64,000 nucleotides of DNA, from assembly GCA_040386975.1 (NCBI GenBank), contig JAZKEO010000011.1:62001-126000 (forward strand), in the 5' to 3' direction. Origin of the DNA: M2408 sp040386975. Lineage in GTDB: Bacteria; Bacteroidota; Bacteroidia; Flavobacteriales_D; Crocinitomicaceae. The position numbers and the translations under genes were made by a program. The notes under the pieces were generated by a model that made no database searches, had not been told where the DNA came from, and was given only the letters and a program-made list of their open reading frames with translations. Every line of letters starts with the position of its first letter. The stretch's first letter is position 1. This document shows positions 26,801-35,195 of this stretch, piece after piece.

Positions 26801-28110
26801 TGACCTTTCAATATACTTTCTAAAATATCCCAAACTACTGGTTCTTTTCTATCAACAATTTTCTTTGCAGATTTGACTGTTTTCACAATTCCACGCTCAA
26901 TCATCTTGCGAATGATAAACGGTTTGTAAAGTTCAGCTGCCATATCTTTTGGCAATCCACATTCGTGTAATTTCAAATCTGGTCCAACAACAATTACCGA
27001 ACGAGCAGAATAATCAACACGTTTTCCAAGTAAGTTTTGACGGAAACGACCTTGTTTTCCTTTCAATGAATCTGAAAGTGATTTCAATGGTCTGTTTGCG
27101 TCTGTTTTTACAGCACTTGATTTTCTTGAATTATCGAAAAGTGAATCAACAGATTCTTGAAGCATACGTTTTTCATTACGTAAAATTACTTCTGGAGCTT
27201 TGATTTCAATTAATCTTTTTAAACGGTTATTTCTGATAATTACACGTCTGTATAAATCATTCAAATCCGAAGTTGCAAAACGTCCACCATCCAATGGAAC
27301 TAAAGGTCTTAATTCTGGTGGAATAACTGGGACAACTTTTACAATCATCCATTCTGGACGGTTTTCAATACGCGTTTGAGATTCACGCATCGCTTCAACA
27401 ACTTGTAAACGTTTTAATGCTTCCGTTTTACGTTGAACAGATGTTTCGTTATTTGCTTTATGACGTAAATCATAAGAAATTTCGTCCAAGTTCAATCTTT
27501 TCAACAAATCATTAAGTGCTTCAGCACCCATTTTTGCGATAAATTTATTTGGATCTGTATCCTCTAAATATTGATTTTCTTTCGGTAAAGTATCAAGGAT
27601 GTCCATGTACTCTTCTTCCGTGATGAAATCCAAATAATTTAATGGAGAACCATCAGCAGTCGTTGCGATACCTGATTGAATAACAACATAACGCTCGTAA
27701 TAGATAATTTGATCTAATTTTTTAGTTGGAAGTCCAAGTAAATAACCGATTTTATTAGGTAACGAACGGAAATACCAAATATGAGCAACTGGAACAACTA
27801 ATGAAATATGTCCCATACGCTCACGACGTACTTTCTTTTCAGTAACTTCAACACCACAACGGTCACAAACGATTCCTTTATAACGGATTCTTTTGTATTT
27901 ACCACAGTGACATTCGAAATCTTTTACTGGTCCAAAAATACGCTCACAAAATAAACCATCTCTTTCAGGTTTATAAGTTCGGTAATTTATTGTTTCTGGC
28001 TTTAATACCTCCCCACTTGACTGCTCCAGAATAATTTCTGGAGAAGCCAAAGAGATAGTAATTTTATTAAAGCTACTTTGTTTTTTTGGTGTTTCTTTTC
28101 TATAAGCCAT
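23827..28110 (-). CDS. rpoC: RNA polymerase beta' subunit
   Basis: Catalytic large subunit of RNA polymerase, 1427 residues. Visible: the N-terminal zinc site CHCGKYKR...CDRCGVEV, the active-site Mg-binding motif NADFDGDQMAVHLP, the trigger-loop region ending with QSIGEPGTQLTLRTFH, and the second Cys cluster (TCEMRRGVCSKCYGR). Intact full length. It follows rpoB by 34 bp in the conserved operon and is closed by a strong terminator. Confidence 0.99.
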   Translation of the reverse strand: MAYRKETPKKQSSFNKITISLASPEIILEQSSGEVLKPETINYRTYKPERDGLFCERIFGPVKDFECHCGKYKRIRYKGIVCDRCGVEVTEKKVRRERMGHISLVVPVAHIWYFRSLPNKIGYLLGLPTKKLDQIIYYERYVVIQSGIATTADGSPLNYLDFITEEEYMDILDTLPKENQYLEDTDPNKFIAKMGAEALNDLLKRLNLDEISYDLRHKANNETSVQRKTEALKRLQVVEAMRESQTRIENRPEWMIVKVVPVIPPELRPLVPLDGGRFATSDLNDLYRRVIIRNNRLKRLIEIKAPEVILRNEKRMLQESVDSLFDNSRKSSAVKTDANRPLKSLSDSLKGKQGRFRQNLLGKRVDYSARSVIVVGPDLKLHECGLPKDMAAELYKPFIIRKMIERGIVKTVKSAKKIVDRKEPVVWDILESILKGHPVLLNRAPTLHRLGIQAFQPKLIEGKAIRLHPLVTTAFNADFDGDQMAVHLPLGNAAILEAQLLMLASHNILNPANGAPIAVPSQDMVLGLYYITKGRFSTPERKVLGEGGIFYSPEEVIIAHNEGKLELHAPIKVKSYDLNEEGVPTLMMIDTTCGRVLFNERVPREVGFVNDVLTKKALRDIIGNVLKISGTARTAQFLDDIKELGYHMAFKGGLSFNLDDIIIPKEKEILVEKAATEVKDVMMNYNMGLITNNERYNQIIDIWTHTNSRLTHTLMEQLKNDNQGFNSIYMMFDSGARGSKEQIRQLSGMRGLMAKPQKSGASAQEIIENPILSNFKEGLSILEYFISTHGARKGLADTALKTADAGYLTRRLVDVSQDVIINQADCGTLRGLVATALKKNDEIVEPLYDRIVGRTSVHDIFHPDTEKLIVNAGELISENVADLINEAGIDEVEIRSVLTCEMRRGVCSKCYGRNLSNHRLAQEGDAVGVVAAQSIGEPGTQLTLRTFHVGGTASGSTDDSDLKAKTNGVVEIEELRTITLKGAEGTKEVVIGRSAEMKISDEKTGITLMTANIPYGSELSVSNGTKVKKGDVICKWDPYNAVIIAEVSGKIVFDNIIEGITYREEVDEQTGFTEKVVTESKDKKKNPAIHVIDPKTKEVLREYSLPVDAHISVNEGDKVEAGVILVKIPRVSGRTGDITGGLPRVTELFEARNPSNPAVVSEIDGIAEFGKIKRGNREIQITSKTGEVRKYLVPLSKHILVQENDFIRAGKPLSDGAVTPNDILNIEGPTKVQEYIVNEIQEVYRLQGVKINDKHFEVIVRQMMLKVEIVDAGDTKFLENQSVHKADFMEENDAIFGMKVVVDAGESTALKAGQIVSARKLRDENSQLKRADKQLVDARDAVPATSTPLLQGITRASLQTQSFISAASFQETTKVLNEAAISGKEDHLLGLKENVIVGHLIPAGTGTRKFQKMIVASQEALDEIQAN

Positions 28111-28144
28111 TTTACTTGCTTGTTTTAAAATTCAACAACGAAAA

Positions 28145-31100
28145 TTAATCCATTGATATATTTAAACCTAAACCTCTTAATTCGTGCAACAATACGTTGA
28201 ATGATTCTGGAATTCCTGGTTCAGGAATATTGTCTCCTTTAACGATTGCTTCGTAAGCTTTAGCTCTACCTGTTACGTCATCTGATTTTACAGTCAAAAT
28301 TTCTTGTAAAATATTTGCCGCACCAAATGCTTCTAGAGCCCAAACCTCCATTTCACCAAAACGCTGACCTCCAAATTGAGCCTTACCTCCAAGTGGTTGT
28401 TGTGTAATTAATGAGTATGGTCCGATTGAACGAGCGTGCATTTTATCGTCAACCATGTGAGACAGTTTCAACATATAAATTACACCAACTGTAGCTGTTT
28501 GATCAAAACGATCTCCCGTACCACCATCGTATAAATATGTTTTACCTGATCTAGGAACTCCTGCTTTCGCTGTCCATTCATCGATTTCAGCTGGTGTAGC
28601 ACCGTCGAAAATCGGTGTAGCAAATTTAATTCCTAATTTCTCACCTGCCCAACCTAAAACAGTTTCGTAAATCTGTCCTAAGTTCATACGAGAAGGTACC
28701 CCTAATGGATTCAACACGATATCAACTGGCGTTCCATCTTCTAAGAATGGCATGTCTTCTTGACGAACAATATTGGCAACAATACCTTTATTTCCGTGAC
28801 GACCAGCCATTTTATCACCAACTTTCAATTTACGTTTTTTAGCAACATATACTTTCGCCATTTTCACAATTCCTGCTGGCAATTCATCACCTACAGAAAT
28901 ATGGAATTTTTTACGTTTGTATGCTCCTAATAAATCATTTGCTTTGATGTTGAAGTTGTGAATTACTCTACCAATTAAGGTATTTAAATCAGCTTCACCT
29001 GTCCAAGCAGTTGGATTAACAATAGAATAATCAATTGCAAATAAATTCTTTTGGTTAAATTTAGTACCTTTTTTGATGATTTCTTCTTTGAAGTTATTGA
29101 AAACTCCAGCAGATTTTGTTTCACCTAAAATTGCAATTAATTTATCAACTAATTTATCTTTTAATGCAGCGATATCTTTTTCATAATCTGAATCCAATGA
29201 TTCCAAAATCGGTTTGTCTTGAGCTTTAGATTTACGATCTTTTACAGAACGAGAAAATAATTTTTTCTCAATAACAACACCTCTTAAAGATGGACCAGCT
29301 TTCAAAGAAGCATCTTTCACATCACCTGCTTTATCACCAAAGATTGCTCTTAACAATTTTTCCTCTGGAGAAGGATCTGTTTCACCTTTTGGAGTAATTT
29401 TTCCAATTAAGATATCACCTTCTTTGATTTCAGCCCCGATTCTGATTAAACCATTTTCATCTAAATCTTTTGTCGCTTCTTCACTTACGTTTGGAATATC
29501 AGAAGTTAATTCTTCCATTCCTCTTTTCGTATCACGAACATCTAATGAATATTCATCGATATGAATTGAAGTAAAGATATCATCGCGAACAACTTTTTCA
29601 GAGATTACTATAGCATCCTCAAAGTTATATCCTTTCCAAGGCATGAATGCAACTTTTAAGTTTTGACCTAAAGCTAATTCTCCTTGTTGTGTAGCGAAAC
29701 CTTCACAAAGTACTTGACCTTTTTCAACTTTATCCCCTTTTTTAACAATCGGTTTTAAGTTGATAGTCGTACTTTGATTTGTTTTTCTAAATTTAGTTAA
29801 TGGGTAATGAGTTACCTCGTTATCAAAACTAACTAATTTATCATTTTCATTCCAATCGTAACGAATTACGATTTCGTTTGCATCAACGTATTCAACGATA
29901 CCTGTTCCTTCAGCGTTAACCAAAACTCGAGAATCACGCGCTACTAAACGCTCAATTCCTGTTCCAACGATTGGAGAATTTGGTTTCAACAAAGGTACAG
30001 CTTGACGTTGCATGTTAGATCCCATCAAGGCACGGTTGGCATCATCATGCTCCAAGAATGGAATTGAAGAAGCCGCAATTGAAGCAATTTGATTCGCTCC
30101 AACATCCATTAAATCTAACTCTTTCGGATTGATTACTGGAAAATCACCTTCGAATCTTGCTTTCACAACTTCTGTGTTGAAATTTCCTTTATCATCAATC
30201 TTAGCATTCGCTTGAGCAATCATTTTTTGACCTTCTTCTTCAGCAGTCAAATAAATTGGATCTTGAGATAAATCAACTTTACCGTTTTTAACATCACGGT
30301 AAGGAGTTTCAATAAATCCTAATTTGTTAACTTTTGCGTAAACACAAAGTGAAGAAATTAAACCAATATTTGGTCCCTCTGGAGTTTCGATAGTACACAA
30401 ACGACCGTAGTGCGTGTAGTGAACATCACGAACCTCAAAACCAGCTCTTTCACGAGAAAGTCCACCAGGTCCAAGTGCAGATAATCTTCTTTTGTGTGTT
30501 ACCTCTGCCAATGGATTCGTTTGATCCATAAACTGAGATAATTGATTCGTTCCGAAGAATGAATTAATTACTGAAGATAATGTTTTTGCATTAATTAAAT
30601 CGATAGGTGTAAATACCTCGTTGTCACGTACATTCATTCTTTCACGAATTGTACGAGCCATTCTTGATAAACCAACACCAAATTGAGAATACAATTGTTC
30701 ACCAACTGTTCTTACTCTACGATTTGATAAGTGATCAATATCATCCACATCTGCTTTTGAATTGATTAACTCAATCAAATACTTGATGATAGAAATAATA
30801 TCATTTTTAGTTAATACACGAGATGTTTCAGTATCTTCTGTGTATAACTTTTTATTCAATCTAAAACGACCTACTTCACCTAAATCATAACGAGTATCAG
30901 AGAAAAATAATTTTTCAAATACATTTTTCGCTGTTTCATAATCAGGTGGTTCAGCATTTCTTAATTGACGGTAAATATGTTCAACAGCTTCTTTTTCAGA
31001 ATTTGAAGTATCTTTTTGAAGTGTATTATAAATTATGGTATAATCAGCAGTATTTACATCTTCTTTATGTAAAATAACTGTTTTAACACCAGCCTCAATA

Positions 31101-31957
31101 ATTTGTTCAACTGAATCTTCATCTAAAACTGTTTCACGATCTAACAAGACTTCATTACGTTCGATAGAAACTACCTCTCCAGTATCTTCATCAACGAAAT
31201 CTTCAATCCAAGTTTTTAAAACTCTTGCAGCAAGTTTTCTACCAACTAATTTTTTTAAGTTCGCTTTGTTTGCTTTTACTTCGTCTGCTAAACCAAATAT
31301 TTCTAAAATATCTTTATCAGTTTCATAACCAATTGCTCTGAACAAAGTTGTAACAGGTAACTTTTTCTTACGATCGATGTAAGCGTACATTACGTTGTTA
31401 ATATCTGTTGCGAACTCAATCCAAGAACCCTTGAATGGAATTACACGCGCAGAATACAATTTTGTTCCATTTGCATGGCGACTTTGACCAAAGAAAACAC
31501 CTGGAGAACGGTGAAGCTGAGAAACGATAACACGCTCAGCACCATTAATCACAAATGATCCTTTTGGGGTCATGTAAGGTATAGTTCCTAAATAAACATC
31601 TTGAACAATTGTTTCAAAATCTTCATGTTCAGGATCTGTACAATACAATTTTAATTTGGCCTTTAAAGGCACACTATACGTTAATCCCCTACCGATACAC
31701 TCTTCAATGGTGTAACGTGGTGGATCTACAAAGTAATCCAAAAACTCCAATACGAATTGATTTCTAGTATCCGTGATTGGGAAGTTTTCTGAAAATACTT
31801 TAAATAATCCTTCAGAATCTCTGTTTTCAGGAGTCGTTTCTAATTGAAAAAACTCTTGGAAGGATTTTAATTGAATATCTAAAAAATCTGGATATTCAAA
31901 ACTGTTTTTGCTTGATGCAAAGTTGACTCTTGTCGATATGTTGCTTGATGTTGCCAA
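28145..31957 (-). CDS. rpoB: RNA polymerase beta subunit
   Basis: Second catalytic subunit of RNA polymerase, 1270 residues. Landmarks: the rifampicin region with SQFMDQTNPLAEVTHKRRLSALGPGG, the later GYNFEDAIVISE, KMAGRHGNKGIVA, and the C-terminal GGQRFGEMEVWALEAFGA. In the Rif region the residues usually targeted (Asp of FMDQ, His of THKRR, Ser of LSALG) are present in their usual drug-sensitive state. It is preceded by a 110-bp spacer from rplL that holds a large hairpin. Confidence 0.99.
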   Translation of the reverse strand: MATSSNISTRVNFASSKNSFEYPDFLDIQLKSFQEFFQLETTPENRDSEGLFKVFSENFPITDTRNQFVLEFLDYFVDPPRYTIEECIGRGLTYSVPLKAKLKLYCTDPEHEDFETIVQDVYLGTIPYMTPKGSFVINGAERVIVSQLHRSPGVFFGQSRHANGTKLYSARVIPFKGSWIEFATDINNVMYAYIDRKKKLPVTTLFRAIGYETDKDILEIFGLADEVKANKANLKKLVGRKLAARVLKTWIEDFVDEDTGEVVSIERNEVLLDRETVLDEDSVEQIIEAGVKTVILHKEDVNTADYTIIYNTLQKDTSNSEKEAVEHIYRQLRNAEPPDYETAKNVFEKLFFSDTRYDLGEVGRFRLNKKLYTEDTETSRVLTKNDIISIIKYLIELINSKADVDDIDHLSNRRVRTVGEQLYSQFGVGLSRMARTIRERMNVRDNEVFTPIDLINAKTLSSVINSFFGTNQLSQFMDQTNPLAEVTHKRRLSALGPGGLSRERAGFEVRDVHYTHYGRLCTIETPEGPNIGLISSLCVYAKVNKLGFIETPYRDVKNGKVDLSQDPIYLTAEEEGQKMIAQANAKIDDKGNFNTEVVKARFEGDFPVINPKELDLMDVGANQIASIAASSIPFLEHDDANRALMGSNMQRQAVPLLKPNSPIVGTGIERLVARDSRVLVNAEGTGIVEYVDANEIVIRYDWNENDKLVSFDNEVTHYPLTKFRKTNQSTTINLKPIVKKGDKVEKGQVLCEGFATQQGELALGQNLKVAFMPWKGYNFEDAIVISEKVVRDDIFTSIHIDEYSLDVRDTKRGMEELTSDIPNVSEEATKDLDENGLIRIGAEIKEGDILIGKITPKGETDPSPEEKLLRAIFGDKAGDVKDASLKAGPSLRGVVIEKKLFSRSVKDRKSKAQDKPILESLDSDYEKDIAALKDKLVDKLIAILGETKSAGVFNNFKEEIIKKGTKFNQKNLFAIDYSIVNPTAWTGEADLNTLIGRVIHNFNIKANDLLGAYKRKKFHISVGDELPAGIVKMAKVYVAKKRKLKVGDKMAGRHGNKGIVANIVRQEDMPFLEDGTPVDIVLNPLGVPSRMNLGQIYETVLGWAGEKLGIKFATPIFDGATPAEIDEWTAKAGVPRSGKTYLYDGGTGDRFDQTATVGVIYMLKLSHMVDDKMHARSIGPYSLITQQPLGGKAQFGGQRFGEMEVWALEAFGAANILQEILTVKSDDVTGRAKAYEAIVKGDNIPEPGIPESFNVLLHELRGLGLNISMD

Positions 31958-32013
31958 GGCTAAAAGAATTAATTTTTATGAAAAAGGACTTTTATGCACT
32001 TAATGCAAATAAA

Positions 32014-32051
32014 CAGGAATAGGCACTAGCTGTATAGCAGTGCCTTTCCTG
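32014..32051 (-). promoter_or_regulatory. rplL-rpoB intercistronic hairpin
   Basis: CAGGAA/TTCCTG outer and AGGCACT/AGTGCCT inner arms (plus GC/GC near the loop) form a long interrupted stem between rplL and rpoB. No strong T-run follows, so it looks like an attenuator or RNA-processing site rather than a full terminator. The position parallels the E. coli rplL-rpoB attenuator/RNase III site. Confidence 0.6.
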
Positions 32052-32067
32052 AATAAATTGTAATAAA

Positions 32068-32445
32068 TTATTTAATCTCAACTTCAGCTCCCGCTTCAAC
32101 TAGAGAATTTTTAAGTGCTTCAGCTTCATCTTTAGAAATACCTTCTTTCAATGTAGATGGAGCAGCATCAACTAAATCTTTCGATTCTTTCAAACCGTTA
32201 CCAGTTAATTCTTTAACTAATTTAACAACTGCTAATTTGTTAGCACCTCCTGATTTCAAAATTACATCGAATTCAGTTTTTTCAGCAGCAGCTTCACCAG
32301 AATCAGCACCTCCACCAGCAACCATTACTGCAGCAGCTGCAGCTGGTTCGATTCCGTACTCATCCTTAAGGATAGTTGCAAGTTCATTTACTTCTTTAAC
32401 AGTTAAGTTAACTAGCGTTTCCGCAATTTGCTTTAAATCAGCCAT
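32068..32445 (-). CDS. rplL: 50S ribosomal protein L7/L12
   Basis: Stalk protein that recruits translation GTPases, 125 residues. It has the N-terminal dimerisation domain (LKQIAETLVNLTVKEVNELATIL), an Ala/Gly-rich hinge near residues 35-52, and the C-terminal domain (KTEFDVILKSGGANKLAVVKLVK... GLKESKDLVDAAPSTLKEGISK). It lies between rplJ and rpoB in the conserved operon order. Confidence 0.98.
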   Translation of the reverse strand: MADLKQIAETLVNLTVKEVNELATILKDEYGIEPAAAAAVMVAGGGADSGEAAAEKTEFDVILKSGGANKLAVVKLVKELTGNGLKESKDLVDAAPSTLKEGISKDEAEALKNSLVEAGAEVEIK

Positions 32446-32484
32446 TTTGTTTTATTTTAAAAATTTAAACTTTACTTTTTTTAC

Positions 32485-33006
32485 TTATGCTCTTTCTTCA
32501 AGAGTCTTTAAAATTCCTGCAATCTTACCTCCTTGACCTTTAAGGGCAGAGATAACGTTTTTAGCAGGGCTTTGTAGCAATCCAAGGATATCACCAACCA
32601 ATTCTTCTTTACTTTTTAAAGTACTTAAAGCATCTAATTGGTTATCACCGATAAAAATTGCTTCATCAATATAAGCTCCTTTAAGAATCGGCTTAGCGTT
32701 TTTCTTACGGAATTCTTTAATGATTTTAGCAGGTAAACTACCTACTTCTGAAAACATGATAGATGTCGGTCCAGATAAAACTGCATTCAATTCACTGTAA
32801 TCTTTACCTTCAATACTTTCCATTGCTTTTTGTAAAAGTGTATTTTTTACAACTTTTAAGCGAATGTTTGATTGAAAACATCTTCTACGTAATTGATTAA
32901 TTGTTTCTACAGTTAATTCAGAAGTATCTGCAAGGTAAAAAACACCTGTTTGAGATATCTCTGCTGTAAGTTCATCTATGTATTTAGCTTTTTCTTCTTT
33001 TGTCAT
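32485..33006 (-). CDS. rplJ: 50S ribosomal protein L10
   Basis: Base of the ribosomal stalk, binding L7/L12 dimers and 23S rRNA; 173 residues. N-terminal TKEEKAKYIDELTAEISQTGVFYLADTSELTVE and RRRCFQSNIRLKVVKNTLLQKAM are typical, followed by the C-terminal L12-binding helix. Only 12 bp separate it from rplA, so the long L10 leader known upstream of rplJ in enterobacteria cannot be present here; any autoregulation must work differently. Confidence 0.98.
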   Translation of the reverse strand: MTKEEKAKYIDELTAEISQTGVFYLADTSELTVETINQLRRRCFQSNIRLKVVKNTLLQKAMESIEGKDYSELNAVLSGPTSIMFSEVGSLPAKIIKEFRKKNAKPILKGAYIDEAIFIGDNQLDALSTLKSKEELVGDILGLLQSPAKNVISALKGQGGKIAGILKTLEERA

Positions 33007-33018
33007 AATACTAAGTTT

Positions 33019-33714
33019 TTAAGCTACCACAGATTTAGCATCAATTTGAATACTAGGACTCATGGTTGAACTAATGTAAACACTTTTGATATAAGTTCCT
33101 TTTGCAGCTGATGGTTTCAATTTGTTCAAAGCAATGATTAATTCCATTGCATTTTCTTTTAATTTTTCACCTTCAAAACTAGCTTTTCCAATTGCTGTAT
33201 GGATATTTCCATATTTATCAACCTTAAAGTCAATTTTACCTGCTTTAACTTCTTCAACTGCTTTACCAACTTCCATTGTTACAGTTCCAGTTTTTGGATT
33301 AGGCATTAAACCACGAGGGCCTAAAACACGTCCTAACGCACCAACTTTACCCATAACTGACGGCATAGTGATAATTACATCAATATCAGTCCATCCTCCT
33401 TTAATTTTTTCAATGTAATCGTCTAAACCAACGAATTCTGCACCTGCAGCTTTTGCCTCAGCTTCTTTGTCTGGAGTACAAAGTACAAGTACTTTCACAT
33501 CCTTTCCTGTTCCATGAGGTAAAGCAACAGTTCCACGAACCATTTGATTTGCTTTACGAGGGTCAACCCCTAATCTTACACTGATGTCAACTGAAGCATC
33601 GAATTTTGTTGTAGTGATGTTTTTCACTAAATCGCATGCTTCAACTAAGCTGTAAGGTTTCTCTAAATCAAATTTAGCTAAAACCTCTTTTCTCTTTTTA
33701 GATACTCTTGCCAT
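33019..33714 (-). CDS. rplA: 50S ribosomal protein L1
   Basis: L1-stalk protein and, in many bacteria, translational repressor of the rplK-rplA mRNA; 231 residues. Conserved segments visible: GTVALPHGTGKDVKVLVLC, VMGKVGALGRVLGPRGLMPNP and YIKSVYISSTMSPSIQID. Ten bp after rplK and 12 bp before rplJ, so co-transcribed. Confidence 0.98.
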   Translation of the reverse strand: MARVSKKRKEVLAKFDLEKPYSLVEACDLVKNITTTKFDASVDISVRLGVDPRKANQMVRGTVALPHGTGKDVKVLVLCTPDKEAEAKAAGAEFVGLDDYIEKIKGGWTDIDVIITMPSVMGKVGALGRVLGPRGLMPNPKTGTVTMEVGKAVEEVKAGKIDFKVDKYGNIHTAIGKASFEGEKLKENAMELIIALNKLKPSAAKGTYIKSVYISSTMSPSIQIDAKSVVA

Positions 33715-33723
33715 GTCTTACAA

Positions 33724-34170
33724 TTATTTAGTTTTTGGTGCATCACCACCTTTAACAGTTATACCCATACTTCTCGCTGTTCCTGCAATCATTGTCATTG
33801 CTGAATCCATTGTAAAACAATTTAAATCAGACATTTTGTCTTCAGCGATTGCTTTGACATGATCCCAAGTAATTGAACCAACTTTTAACTTATTTGGGGT
33901 TGGAGAACCTTTTTTAAGTTTTGCTGCTTCAAGAATTTGGATTGGAGCTGGAGGTGTTTTGATAACGAAATCAAATGATTTGTCACTGTAAACTGTAATT
34001 ACACAAGGAAGAACTTTTCCAGGTTTGTCCTGAGTTCTTGCATTGTATTGCTTACAGAATTCCATGATGTTTACACCTTTAGCACCAAGTGCTGGTCCAA
34101 CTGGAGGAGCTGGATTTGCTGCGCCACCTTTGATCTGTAATTTGATCAATGCTGCTACTTCTTTAGCCAT
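33724..34170 (-). CDS. rplK: 50S ribosomal protein L11
   Basis: Binds the GTPase-associated region of 23S rRNA; 148 residues. N-terminal ALIKLQIKGGAANPAPPVGPALG with the conserved proline helix, then FCKQYNARTQDKPG, and C-terminal TARSMGITVKG. It follows nusG with an 83-bp structured spacer that may contain an L1-binding operator. Confidence 0.98.
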   Translation of the reverse strand: MAKEVAALIKLQIKGGAANPAPPVGPALGAKGVNIMEFCKQYNARTQDKPGKVLPCVITVYSDKSFDFVIKTPPAPIQILEAAKLKKGSPTPNKLKVGSITWDHVKAIAEDKMSDLNCFTMDSAMTMIAGTARSMGITVKGGDAPKTK

Positions 34171-34253
34171 TTATTTATAATTTATGTAGTCTAACATGAG
34201 CGTCAAATGGGAAGCTTTATGACACTTAGCTCACTCCTACGGTTAATACAACG
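34171..34253 (-). promoter_or_regulatory. Structured rplK leader (candidate L1 autoregulatory site)
   Basis: On the minus strand the spacer between nusG and rplK contains GTAGGAGTGAGC and, further on, GCTCATGTTAGACTAC. GTGAGC pairs with GCTCAT (one G-U) and GTAG with CTAC, separated by an internal loop. The GTAGGA-x-GTG string resembles the L1-binding region of 23S rRNA. L1 repression through an rplK leader is known in other bacteria; assignment here is inference. Confidence 0.45.
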
Positions 34254-34805
34254 TTAAATTTCTTTTTCTACTTGCATATAGCTCAATTCCAAAAGATTTT
34301 TTCTTCCGAAAATTTTCACCATAACTTTTAATTTTTTCTTATCTTCATTGATTTCATCAACAACACCAGAGAAATTCTGGAAAGGCCCATCAATTACTTT
34401 TACTGGTTCACCAATAACGAAAGGAATTTTCATTTCTTCTTCTGTTTCAAGAAGTTCATCTACTTTTCCTAAAATACGGTTTACTTCAGCCAAACGCATT
34501 GGAACAGGTTCACCACCTTTTTCAGCTCCTAAGAAACCGATTACATTTGGAATACCTTTAATTACGTGAGGAACCTCACCTACTAATGCAGCTTCGATTA
34601 AAACGTATCCTGGTAAATATGATTTCTCCTTACTGATTTTTTTTCCATTTCTAATTTGAAAAACTTTTTCAGTAGGAATCAAAACTTGCTCAACAAAATC
34701 GTTCAATTTGTGTCGTGTAATCTCAAGTTCAAGGTATTCTTTAACCTTTTTTTCCTTACCACTTACAGCACGAACAACATACCATCTTTTTTTAATATCT
34801 CCCAT
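34254..34805 (-). CDS. nusG: Transcription termination/antitermination factor NusG
   Basis: Binds RNA polymerase and couples transcription with Rho or ribosomes. At 183 residues it shows the NGN domain (RWYVVRAVSGKEKKVKEYLE, later SYLPGYVLIEAALVGEVPHVIKGIPNVIGFLG) and a C-terminal KOW motif (EPVKVIDGPFQNFSGVVDEINEDKKKLKV). Positioned after secE, as in most bacteria. Confidence 0.97.
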   Translation of the reverse strand: MGDIKKRWYVVRAVSGKEKKVKEYLELEITRHKLNDFVEQVLIPTEKVFQIRNGKKISKEKSYLPGYVLIEAALVGEVPHVIKGIPNVIGFLGAEKGGEPVPMRLAEVNRILGKVDELLETEEEMKIPFVIGEPVKVIDGPFQNFSGVVDEINEDKKKLKVMVKIFGRKNLLELSYMQVEKEI

Positions 34806-34819
34806 TTCGTTTTAAAAGT

Positions 34820-35047
34820 CTATTTGAACATATTATAGATGAAACCTAGAGCACCTCTCCAAAAAGATTTATCATCAGCTGCAGAAATTCCAAAAAGGAA
34901 ATCCATAACAAAAATGAGAATTGCAAAAATAACAGTAGCAACGACTACAATGATAGTGTTGCTTTGAAGTTCTTTCCAAGTCGGCCAAGAAACATTGTAA
35001 CGCATTTCGTTTACAGTTTCGTTGAAATAATTTTTAATTTTTGACAC
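34820..35047 (-). CDS. secE: Preprotein translocase subunit SecE
   Basis: Small subunit of the SecYEG channel. From the GTG at 35047 the product is about 75 residues: the conserved amphipathic region (KIKNYFNETVNEMRYNVSWPTWKEL) then a single membrane helix (IIVVVATVIFAILIFVMDFLF). I chose GTG 35047 because the longer open frame (to 35104) runs into the tRNA-Trp gene and adds non-conserved residues, and no ATG fits. The WPTWKEL motif is diagnostic. Confidence 0.9.
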   Translation of the reverse strand: MSKIKNYFNETVNEMRYNVSWPTWKELQSNTIIVVVATVIFAILIFVMDFLFGISAADDKSFWRGALGFIYNMFK

Positions 35048-35073
35048 CTTAATTTTGTTTTGAACATTATTTG

Positions 35074-35146
35074 CGCGGGCGGTAAGATTCGAACTCACGA
35101 CCAATGGTTTTGGAGACCACTACTCTACCAGCTGAGCTACACCCGC
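35074..35146 (-). tRNA. trnW: tRNA-Trp (CCA)
   Basis: 73-nt cloverleaf on the minus strand: acceptor GCGGGTG pairs with CGCCCGC, D-arm AGCTCAGCTGGTAGAG, anticodon loop CTCCAAA (anticodon CCA), T-arm with GTTCGAATC. The 3' CCA is not encoded. It lies between tuf and secE. Confidence 0.96.
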
Positions 35147-35148
35147 AT

Positions 35149-35174
35149 AAAAAGGGGATACAAGTACCCCCTTT
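35149..35174 (-). terminator. Terminator after tuf
   Basis: On the minus strand AAAGGGG-GTACTTGTAT-CCCCTTT forms a stem (with inner TAC/GTA pairing) followed by a T-run ending just before tRNA-Trp. It probably partly terminates the tRNA-tuf transcript. Confidence 0.7.
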
Positions 35175-35195
35175 AAAAATTATATTATGTTACTA

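Noticed and set aside
28145..31957. Rifampicin-resistance substitutions in rpoB
   Set aside because: The Rif region has the usual sensitive residues (FMDQ, THKRR, LSALG).
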